A DNA stretch of 38,434 bases from positions 459 through 38,892 of the forward strand of contig DDSG01000038.1 in the NCBI GenBank assembly GCA_002343325.1, written 5' to 3'. Positions 31,737 through 38,434 of this stretch are shown here, piece after piece (position 1 is the first letter of the stretch; each line of letters begins with the position of its first letter). The notes under the pieces were generated by a model. That model ran no database searches and was not told the DNA's origin. It saw only the letters and a list, made by a program, of their open reading frames with translations. The position numbers and the translations under genes are program-made. The stretch is from Phycisphaerales bacterium UBA2396. Lineage in GTDB: Bacteria > Planctomycetota > Phycisphaerae > Phycisphaerales > UBA1924.

Positions 31737-34700
31737 ATGCCTCTCGTCAATCCTAATCTTTGGAGTCGGGCAGCGACATTGCTCGTTGCTTGGTTCTGCG
31801 CCATCAACACGTCCCACCCGGTCCGCGCCGACGGGGGGTGGATCACGTTCGAGGCACCAGCTGTCCCGGCGGGGTTTGAATCGTCGCCGAACTCGACGCT
31901 CTCGATCAGCGACGCCCGGTTCATCGACGGTCAGCGATCGCTGCGATGGTCGTGGGAGGGCGGCCCGGCGTGGGTGACGTTGCACCGTCCGATCTCGTAC
32001 CAGCCGGGGCGAAAGAAGCTCTTCGGACAAGACGCCGGTGAGACGTTCGCCCCGTGGGTCTACGCGAAGCAACCCCTCGACGGCGTTCTCCGCTTTTCGT
32101 TCGGGCGGCGCGGGCAGGCGGGGTCCGACTGCCACTTCGACTTCGGCCTTGCGTTCACCGGCTGGCGGACCGCTTGGATCATGTACGAGCGCGACATGCA
32201 GGGACGGCCGGTACCCGGTATGGACGCGATCCGCATCGAGACGCCGCCGGGCGTGGAGAGCGGCGAGTTGTACCTGGATTCGATCGTGATCGACGAGATC
32301 GTGGACGCGCGGCACCACTACCCCGACCGGCAGATTCCGTTCGTGAACCCCGCCGCGCTGGACTCGCATTGGCTGCCGCGGCTCTCGCTGCTCGAACGCA
32401 AGCCCGGCTCCGCAGCCGCTGCCGCCAGTGCGGAAGAAACCAATGCGGTGAGCGTGGTGATAGAGCGCGTCCGAGACCTGTACCTCGCTGACAAACGCGA
32501 TGTGTCGCCTACCCCGGTGGACGCGCTCATGGAGCAGTTCGCCGCGTACGGCATTCAGGATGGTCCGGACGGACTGCGCGGACGACACCTCTCCTTCATC
32601 GCGCGGCAGGTCGTCATCTACCCCGCGGCCGCACGCGAGGAACTGGCAAATCAGTTCATCTCGCTGCGGGAGTACCAGGGCCTCATGCTCCGCATCGCGC
32701 GGGCGTACCACGCCGGCGATGTGGCGGCGGACGACCGCCAGCGCCTCGCCGACGCCTTCGTGCTGATGTCACGGCACTTCCTCGATCAAGGGTGGGCCGA
32801 AGGGTCAACCCTCGGGACGGTTCATCATCTCGGCTACGAGTTCCGGGAGGTCGCGCCCGCCGCGCTGCTGATGCGCGATGTGCTCGCCCGGCACGGGCTG
32901 CTCGACCCGATGGCCCGGGCGGTCGCGTGGTACTTCAACACCAACGCGGTCTTCACGCCCGACGGCATCACGTCCAACATGGACTACTACAACACGCTGG
33001 CGAGGGGGCACCTCACCTCGATTCTCCTGCTGCCCGACGGCCCGGCCAAGGTTGCGACACTTCGGCAGTATGAGCGGACGCTCAGCCGGATCATGGCCCA
33101 AGAGACGCCCGGCACCGAGAACGGTTTCAAGTCCGATGGCACCGCGTTCCACCACCAAGGGCACTATCCCGCCTATGCCGTCGGTGCCTTTGACAACGGG
33201 TCGAGCGTGATCCACGCGCTTTCGGGCACGCCGTTCGGGCTGTCCCGCGAAGCGAGGAAAAATGTCCGCCGGGCACTGATGACCATGCGGCTCTACGCCA
33301 ACCCGGACTGGGCGATCGGCTTCGCCGGCCGCCACCCGCTCCCGACCAACGATCCGCAGAACGCCGGGCTTTCCAGGCTTAAGGACGCGTTCGTGCATCT
33401 CGCCTTCTCTGGCGACCCGGATTCCGGCAGCCCGATCGATGAGGCCGTGCTCGCCGCCGCGCTCCGCATCTGGCCGGAGCTCAAGTCCGATCCGCGGGTC
33501 GTCGCAACCCGCGTGACCGCCGAGGCGATCCCGCAGGGCCACTGGACGCTCAACTACGCCGCGGCGGGCATCCACCGCAACGGCGAGAGGACCGTCACGC
33601 TGAAGGGGTACAACGAGAACGTCTGGTCGAGCGAGATCTACACGAACGACAACCGTTTCGGCCGCTACCAGAGCAACGGCAGCATCGCGATCCTGAGCGA
33701 GGGCGGCAACCGCGCCAGCGGCTTTGTTCAGGATGGCTGGGACTGGAACCACATCCCGGGTGCGACAGGCGTCGCGCTGCCCCTCGACCAACTCGAAGCG
33801 CCCGGCGACGGTTCGCTCATGATGAAGTCGCGGCGGGCGTTCTCGGGCAGCAGCAACCTCGGCGGAAAGCTGGGCGTCTTCGCCATCGATCTGTTCGACC
33901 ACCGGCTCCCCGGCTCGAAGGGCCTTACAGCGCTCAAGTCCGCGTTCTGCTTCGGTCCGAGGATCATCTGCCTGGGCACCGGCATCGCCTCGCCCAACCA
34001 AGAGCATCCCACGCACACGACGCTGTTCCAGTCCTCGCTTCGCGCTCCCAATGACCCGATCTGGTGCGACGCTGTGGAACCGCTTACGCAGCTGCCGTTC
34101 ACCCGGCATATGACGCAGGATAACTCCTCCGTGCTCGTCGATCCTTACGGCAACGGCTACTACGTCCCGAAAGGACAGTCCCTCGTCGTCAACCGCCTGC
34201 GTCAGCACTCCAGAAACGACAAGACCGAGGAACCGACCGAGGGCGACTTCGCCTCGGCTTGGCTGGATCATGGCAGAGCACCGACGGATGGACGCTACGA
34301 GTGCGCCATCGTGCTGGGGGCCGACATCGAGCGGATGCTCCGCTTTCGAGAGCATGTCGAGTCGGAACAGCCGTCATACCGCGTCCTGCGCCAGGACGAC
34401 CGGGTTCATGCGGTGTGGGACCGGGAGACCAACGCGACGGGAATCGTCTGCTTCGGGCCAGCGACGGACCTCGCAATGGACACCTGCCCGGTGCGGCTGG
34501 TTTCGCGGCCCGCGCTGGTCATGACCCAGCCGCAGTCTGACGGCACGCTCCTGATAAGCGTCTGCGACCCCGCTCTCCACCTGGATAGAGGGAAGAGCCG
34601 CATGATGGACATCGATGTGAAGCTCGCGGGCTCGTGGTCGGCGCAAGCGGGCGACGCGGTAAAGGGCAGGGCCGAGAGCGATAGCACGATTCTCCAAGTC

Positions 34701-34760
34701 CGCGTCGTGGAGGCGCGTCCCGTACAAATAGTGCTGAAACCTGGCGCGGCGCGGAAGTGA
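31737..34760 (+). CDS. Secreted polysaccharide lyase family 8, chondroitin ABC lyase-like
   Basis: A 1007-residue protein starting at ATG 31737; an upstream in-frame start (31653) lacks signal-peptide features. Signal peptide about 1-30, cleavage near HPVRA-DG. Residues about 35-200 match the Lyase_N carbohydrate-binding-like domain, about 220-580 the alpha/alpha toroid catalytic domain, and the rest the PL8 beta-sandwich domains. The catalytic segment TAFHHQGHYPAYAVGAF aligns with the chondroitin ABC lyase motif, giving His473 and Tyr480 as likely catalytic residues, and Arg532 in AGRHPL as the third. It should cleave chondroitin/dermatan-type sulfated glycans. No sulfatase or SusD-type partner is in the window. 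Confidence 0.88.
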   Translation: MPLVNPNLWSRAATLLVAWFCAINTSHPVRADGGWITFEAPAVPAGFESSPNSTLSISDARFIDGQRSLRWSWEGGPAWVTLHRPISYQPGRKKLFGQDAGETFAPWVYAKQPLDGVLRFSFGRRGQAGSDCHFDFGLAFTGWRTAWIMYERDMQGRPVPGMDAIRIETPPGVESGELYLDSIVIDEIVDARHHYPDRQIPFVNPAALDSHWLPRLSLLERKPGSAAAAASAEETNAVSVVIERVRDLYLADKRDVSPTPVDALMEQFAAYGIQDGPDGLRGRHLSFIARQVVIYPAAAREELANQFISLREYQGLMLRIARAYHAGDVAADDRQRLADAFVLMSRHFLDQGWAEGSTLGTVHHLGYEFREVAPAALLMRDVLARHGLLDPMARAVAWYFNTNAVFTPDGITSNMDYYNTLARGHLTSILLLPDGPAKVATLRQYERTLSRIMAQETPGTENGFKSDGTAFHHQGHYPAYAVGAFDNGSSVIHALSGTPFGLSREARKNVRRALMTMRLYANPDWAIGFAGRHPLPTNDPQNAGLSRLKDAFVHLAFSGDPDSGSPIDEAVLAAALRIWPELKSDPRVVATRVTAEAIPQGHWTLNYAAAGIHRNGERTVTLKGYNENVWSSEIYTNDNRFGRYQSNGSIAILSEGGNRASGFVQDGWDWNHIPGATGVALPLDQLEAPGDGSLMMKSRRAFSGSSNLGGKLGVFAIDLFDHRLPGSKGLTALKSAFCFGPRIICLGTGIASPNQEHPTHTTLFQSSLRAPNDPIWCDAVEPLTQLPFTRHMTQDNSSVLVDPYGNGYYVPKGQSLVVNRLRQHSRNDKTEEPTEGDFASAWLDHGRAPTDGRYECAIVLGADIERMLRFREHVESEQPSYRVLRQDDRVHAVWDRETNATGIVCFGPATDLAMDTCPVRLVSRPALVMTQPQSDGTLLISVCDPALHLDRGKSRMMDIDVKLAGSWSAQAGDAVKGRAESDSTILQVRVVEARPVQIVLKPGAARK

Positions 34761-35244
34761 CTTTGCCACATGGCCTTTACGCTGATGGCGTCGCCCGCCG
34801 GTTGTGAGCTGTTGCGCACCTGCCGATGCCTGATCGGAACCCCGCGTCAAATCGGCGGGTGCGCTAACCGAGAGGGTCAGAGAGTTTGAGAGGTTCGGCC
34901 GAGAGGGCGACGCGAACGCCCGCCGTTCTCGTCGCAGCCTGATCGGGCCGCCGCAAACGGAGAGCGCGGCGGCCAACCCCGACCCGCGTTTGGCCCCGGA
35001 ATCTCCGACGCTTCCGCCACCCCGCCCGGAAGCCTTAAACCGCCCGGGCCGTAAAGCAAAACCGGCCCGCTTTCGCGGGCCGGTCAGAAGCTCCGTATCC
35101 ACAACCTTGGCGAACCAATTCTCGCAGTGAATGGACGCCAATTGTCGGAAAATGGTCGGTTGACGCGCGACCCGATAGGGCGTTCGGACGACCTCAGACA
35201 GAGCTCAAGCGGTATACACTCTCCGACCGACATACCACAACCAG
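34761..35244. other. Gap after the PL8 gene
   Basis: A 484-base gap with no supported gene on either strand. It contains one strong hairpin (35061-35084) followed on the minus strand by a T-rich tract, and a possible plus-strand -10 (TATACA, 35213-35218) ahead of the gene at 35245. Confidence 0.5.
35052..35084 (-). terminator. Intrinsic terminator on the minus strand
   Basis: ACCGGCCCGC (35061-35070), loop TTTC, and GCGGGCCGGT (35075-35084) form a perfect 10-base stem. On the minus strand it is followed by TTTTGCTTT (35052-35060), giving a good rho-independent terminator. In the plus direction there is no T-tract. No minus-strand gene was found immediately to its right, so what it ends is unclear. 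Confidence 0.75.
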
Positions 35245-35709
35245 ATGCCCATTGCTCTCGTCAAACTCGTCGCCATACTCCTGCTCGCCGTGCAGGGATT
35301 GATCGCGTTGGCACCTGGACGCGTGCTGTGCATCCCGGTTCGAGACTGCGAAATCCACGAATCGGAGGTTCTTGCGGCGTACGACCGGTTCGAATCCCAC
35401 GGCAGCCTCACTGCTTCGGGGGCACAACATGTTCTTGGTCAGGAGCATGGCTCCTTCGCTACCGCATTTCATCCTGAAGACGAGTGCGGTTGCCATCTGC
35501 ATATACCGATTCCAAGCGATGAACAGGCCCCGAGCAATCCAAAGGATGGCGGCCCTGATCAGCGAAAGCTTTTCCTCCCCTTGGTAGTCGCCGTCGTTTT
35601 GGCTTGGGATTTCGATACCCCGCTCCCGGTAGCACAGCGATTCGAGCCGCCGGACTTCAGCACCTCTGCGCAGGTGCTCGCGTTGAAGACCACTCGAATC
35701 ATCATCTAG
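35245..35709 (+). CDS. Small secreted protein upstream of the metal-efflux genes
   Basis: A 154-residue protein with a signal peptide or membrane anchor (LVKLVAILLLAVQGLIALAPG, about 5-25). Cysteines and histidines cluster in the middle (RVLCIPVRDCEIHESE; DECGCHLHIPIP near 88-99), suggestive of metal binding, and a second hydrophobic segment (LFLPLVVAVVLAWDF) lies at about 118-132. No family is assigned. It precedes the CzcC-like gene by about 210 bases, which suggests a role in metal sensing or resistance, but this is inferred from context. A TATACA is placed about 27 bases before its start. Confidence 0.72.
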   Translation: MPIALVKLVAILLLAVQGLIALAPGRVLCIPVRDCEIHESEVLAAYDRFESHGSLTASGAQHVLGQEHGSFATAFHPEDECGCHLHIPIPSDEQAPSNPKDGGPDQRKLFLPLVVAVVLAWDFDTPLPVAQRFEPPDFSTSAQVLALKTTRIII

Positions 35710-35920
35710 CGCCGACGATTCCGCCCACCTCCCGAGGGAACAACCGTTCCGAGCGGAGGGCGATGTCGTTTTGCTTGCTGCGAGCCCTCTGGCTCAGACA
35801 GCGGTTCTTGGCGCTGCTTCCCCTCGCAACCAGGTTCGGATTGCATTCAGCGGATCTCGTCGCCACTTGGCGTCTCGGGTTCGCCGGTGTGACTAAGCAT
35901 CCACCCGTTCGGAGCTCCAC

Positions 35921-37399
35921 ATGCGTCGATCGTTCAAATGCAGTACCCTCGGCAGGTCTCGACTGCGGCTTGCGAGCCTGTCAATGGCCGGGCTGATTGC
36001 CTTGGTCGCCGGCGGCTGCCAGTCCTATGAGCGTCGTCCGTTGGACGTGACGGGCCACCACGCCGCGTTCCTCGCGCGTACGCCCGAAAGCCCCGAGGTA
36101 AAGGCGTTTGCCGAAAGCCTGGCCGCGCGATCGCCGGACATCTCGGGGTTCGATCCCGCCGACGGCGTCACGTGCGCCGAAGCGGAGGTTATCGCACTGG
36201 TCTTCAACGCCGATCTGCGGCTCGCGCGTCTGCGGGCTGGCGTCACTCGTGCGACGGCAGAAAACGCCGGGCTTTGGGAAGACCCGACGATCGGCGTTGA
36301 CCTGACGCGCATCGTCCAAAGCACGCCCGAGCCGTGGAAGGTGTTCACCAGCGTGGGTATTACGATCCCGATTTCGGGACGTCTGGAGATCGAGAAGCAA
36401 CGCACGGGGGTGGAACACGCGGCGGAGCTGGCGCGAGTCGCCCAGCGCGAGTGGTCCGTGCGGATGTCGATCCGCCGGGCCTGGAGCGAGTGGTCAGCGC
36501 TCGATGCGCAGCTCGCGGCGACGCGCGAGTTCCTGGGCCGTGTCGATCAGATTCTCGCGGTCGTCGACAAGATGGAGCAGGCGGGCGAGATGGCAAGGAC
36601 CGAGGCGAGGCTCTTCCGCATCGAGAAGGCGACCAAGGCTGCGGAACTCGCGGTACTTGAGTCGCGGGCTCAGGAAGCCAACCTGCGCCTCCGACAACTG
36701 ATGGGGATGTCGCCCGACGCTCCGCTCCAGTTCCAGGCCAGCGGCGTCGGTCCGGCGCGGGCGAGCGATTCTCGAAGCACGGACGCGTCGGAACTGGGGC
36801 GTCGGAGCCCGGCGATGCTTGTCGTGGCGGCGGAATACGAGGCCGCCGAGAAGGCGCTCGAACTCGAGGTTCGCAAGCAGTATCCGGACTTGCATATCGG
36901 CCCCGGCTATGGTCGCGAGGATGGACAGGACCAGGTGCTGCTCGGGCTCTCGATCCCGATCCCGATTCTGAATGCCAACAGGCAAGGGATCGCCGAGGCG
37001 CGTGCCCGTAGGGAGGTGGCGCAAGCTGGAGCAGAAACGACGCTGGAGCAGACCATTGCCGCTGTGCGGGCAGCGGAGGTCAGGCTCGCGGCGGCGGCGC
37101 GACGGCGTCAGACCCTCGAAACCGAGATCGTCCCGCTGGTCGATGCCCAGTACAGCGACGCGAGGCAAGTGGCCAGGCTCGGCGAGGTCAACACGCTCGT
37201 GCTCCTGGAGAGCCTGACACGCCAGCAAGAGGCCAAGGTCGGACTTGTCGAGGCGGCACGCGACGAGGCGATCGCCGCCGTCGATCTCGACGAGCTGATC
37301 GGGCTAGCACCGTCCTCCGGCCCGGCCGAGATGGGCTCGATCAACCCCACAACCAATCTCCCCACCGCACCCACGACGACTGGCGGCGCCCGCCGCTGA
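35921..37399 (+). CDS. CzcC-like outer membrane efflux lipoprotein (TolC family)
   Basis: A 492-residue protein. The N-terminus ends in a lipobox (LIALVAGGC, Cys at about 33), so it should be a lipoprotein. The rest shows two similar halves, each with a helical hairpin (RAWSEWSALDAQLAATREFLGRV..., and the AEARARREVAQ... region), and beta segments such as VGITIPISGRLEIEKQR and LLGLSIPIPILNANRQG, typical of the CzcC/TolC family. It would form the outer-membrane channel of a heavy-metal RND pump. The inner partners CzcB and CzcA are missing here; a 22-codon stub follows, then a metal ATPase. Confidence 0.87.
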   Translation: MRRSFKCSTLGRSRLRLASLSMAGLIALVAGGCQSYERRPLDVTGHHAAFLARTPESPEVKAFAESLAARSPDISGFDPADGVTCAEAEVIALVFNADLRLARLRAGVTRATAENAGLWEDPTIGVDLTRIVQSTPEPWKVFTSVGITIPISGRLEIEKQRTGVEHAAELARVAQREWSVRMSIRRAWSEWSALDAQLAATREFLGRVDQILAVVDKMEQAGEMARTEARLFRIEKATKAAELAVLESRAQEANLRLRQLMGMSPDAPLQFQASGVGPARASDSRSTDASELGRRSPAMLVVAAEYEAAEKALELEVRKQYPDLHIGPGYGREDGQDQVLLGLSIPIPILNANRQGIAEARARREVAQAGAETTLEQTIAAVRAAEVRLAAAARRRQTLETEIVPLVDAQYSDARQVARLGEVNTLVLLESLTRQQEAKVGLVEAARDEAIAAVDLDELIGLAPSSGPAEMGSINPTTNLPTAPTTTGGARR

Positions 37400-37422
37400 T
37401 CACACGAGTGACCGGGTTACCC

Positions 37423-37491
37423 ATGAAGACCACATGCTCACTCACACTGCTCGCGGCGACGCATGCCCTCGCGGCCGCCTTGGGAACCTAA
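37423..37491 (+). pseudogene. Stub of a signal peptide, probably remnant of czcB
   Basis: A 22-codon frame from ATG 37423 reads MKTTCSLTLLAATHALAAAL and stops at TAA 37489-37491. This is a plausible start of a membrane-fusion protein (signal or anchor segment) and lies exactly where czcB should follow czcC, 24 bases after the stop. It is immediately followed by the metal ATPase gene. Deletion of most of czcB and all of czcA is the simplest explanation, though a real very short peptide cannot be excluded. Confidence 0.4.
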
Positions 37492-37535
37492 TTCTGGCGT
37501 GCCGAAACACGCCCGCTGCCGCGCTGGACGATTGC

Positions 37536-38345
37536 ATGCCCACGACCACGACCATCATCCGCGTTGACCAGCTCGACTGCTCCGCCGAGGAGCAAGTGCT
37601 GCGCAAGGCCGTGGGCTCTCTGGCCGGGGTCGCGTCGGTCGAGTGCAACGTGGTCACGCGGACGATGACGGTGACTCACGACGCGGCGGCGACGACGCCC
37701 GAGCAACTCGCCAAGAGGGTCCGCTCGGTGGGAATGACACCGACGGTGGTTTCGCCCGGGAGTGGGAAGCTCGCGCACGCGGGGGCCGCCGTGGGGCCGG
37801 GGGGCGCAGGGGTAGTCACGCCCGGCGACGCCTGCGGAGGCGTCGCGTGCGTGGACGAGTCACCCGACGCCGAACCCTCCGGGCCGCCGCGGCCGTGGTG
37901 GCGGAAGTATGGCCCGTTCGTGCTCGCGGGGGTGCTCGCGGCGGGGGCGGAGACGCTCTACTTCGCGGGCGTCAGGGAGACCTCGCCTGTCGTCATAGCG
38001 ATGTCCGTGGCGTCGATCCTGCTCGGCGGGCTGCCGACGCTCAGGAAGGGCTGGGTGGCGCTTCGGACCTTCACGCTCAACATCAACTTCCTCATGACCG
38101 TGGCGATCGTCGGCGGGGCGTTCATCGGCGCGTGGCCGGAGATCGCGCTGGTGACGTTCCTGTTCGCGCTCGCCGAACTGATCGAGGCGAAGGCCCTCGA
38201 CCGCGCCCGCAACGCCGTCAAGGGCCTGATGGCAATGGCCCCCGACGAGGCGAGCGTGAAGCAGCCGGACGGATCGTGGAAGGTGACGCCCGCGCGGGAA
38301 GTTCCCGTCGGCGCGGTGGTGCAGGTGAAGCCTGGCGAGCGGCTG
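37536..38345 (+). CDS. P1B-type Zn/Cd-transporting ATPase, N-terminal part (cut by the contig end)
   Basis: About 270 residues are readable. An HMA domain covers residues about 5-75, with DQLDCSAEEQVLRKAV matching the MDCxxEE-type motif of Zn/Cd/Pb ATPases. A Cys-bearing linker (DACGGVACVDES) follows. Then come the first membrane helices (YGPFVLAGVLAAGAETLYF, VIAMSVASILLGGL, INFLMTVAIVGGAFIGA, EIALVTFLFALAELIEA) and the start of the actuator domain (ARNAVKGLMAMAP... REVPVGAVVQVKPGERL). The phosphorylation and nucleotide-binding domains are missing because the sequence ends in noise. It exports Zn, Cd or similar ions across the inner membrane. Confidence 0.87.
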
Positions 38346-38434
38346 GGGGGCGGCGGCGGGGGGGGGGGGGGGGGGGGGGGGGGGGAGCAGGGCCCCCCCC
38401 CCCCCCCCCCGGCGGCCCCGGGCGGGGGGGGGGG
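38346..38434. other. Probable sequencing/assembly artefact (poly-G and poly-C)
   Basis: The last ~90 bases are almost pure G and C runs, breaking the actuator domain of the ATPase right where the family continues with L-P-x-D-G. Such poly-G tails are typical of two-colour Illumina reads with low signal or of misassembled ends. No biological meaning should be read from them. Confidence 0.85.

Noticed and set aside
35360..35410. Possible tRNA T-arm (GGTTCGAATCC) near 35388
   Set aside because: The matching acceptor and D-arm sequences are absent, and the stretch lies inside a well-supported secreted-protein gene.

Overview
The window is a GC-rich bacterial contig fragment, most probably from a planctomycete of the Phycisphaerae type. 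That assignment is an inference from gene content and style: a secreted PL8 lyase, a YHS-domain secreted protein, a HARE-HTH protein, a Nap cluster with an NrfD module, and weak Shine-Dalgarno signals on many chromosomal genes. No rRNA or tRNA gene was found. The last ~90 bases are poly-G/poly-C noise, and the first 30 bases are one copy of a GC-rich repeat, so both ends look like assembly limits.

Region 1 (1-5.2 kb) is a mixed chromosomal segment. It holds a HEPN-like protein gene bracketed by a 30-bp inverted repeat, a degenerate 21-bp tandem array, a planctomycete-type hypothetical with a broken half-copy further on, a secreted YHS protein, a ClbS/DfsB-type four-helix protein and a small ABM-like protein.

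Region 2 (5.2-15.5 kb) is a respiratory nitrate-reduction locus. Two operons diverge from 11.15-11.29 kb. Rightward are napD, napA, a tetraheme NapB-like cytochrome and a NapG/NapF-like ferredoxin. Leftward, each overlapping the next by ATGA, are a membrane-anchored tetraheme cytochrome, a Tat-exported four-cluster ferredoxin, an NrfD-family quinol-oxidising subunit, an unknown protein and a CMD-fold protein. moaA (cofactor synthesis) and a TauE/SafE permease follow. No NapC or NapH is visible, so the cytochrome-ferredoxin-NrfD triad probably passes electrons from quinol to NapAB.

Region 3 (about 15.6-31.4 kb) is an integrated element. It carries a leftward phage-type replication module: sigma factor, Sak4-like ATPase, DUF669, RusA, SF2 helicase, a primase-polymerase/DUF3987 protein and several small proteins. 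At the right end is a large serine recombinase cassette (DUF2924 protein, recombinase, small HTH protein). No capsid, portal, tail or terminase genes are present. Between the two modules sits a cargo block (25.4-28.7 kb): a QueC-like PP-loop enzyme with a C-terminal winged-helix domain, a QatB-like partner protein, and a divergent excisionase/antitoxin-type HTH gene. This looks like a reduced or variant Qat-type anti-phage system without QatA and QatD, and it is the most interesting part of the window.

Region 4 (31.7-38.4 kb) returns to chromosomal genes: a secreted chondroitin ABC lyase-like PL8 enzyme, a lone minus-strand terminator, a small secreted Cys/His-containing protein, a CzcC-like outer-membrane lipoprotein, a 22-codon stub that looks like the start of a lost czcB, and the N-terminal part of a P1B-type Zn/Cd ATPase cut off by the contig end.
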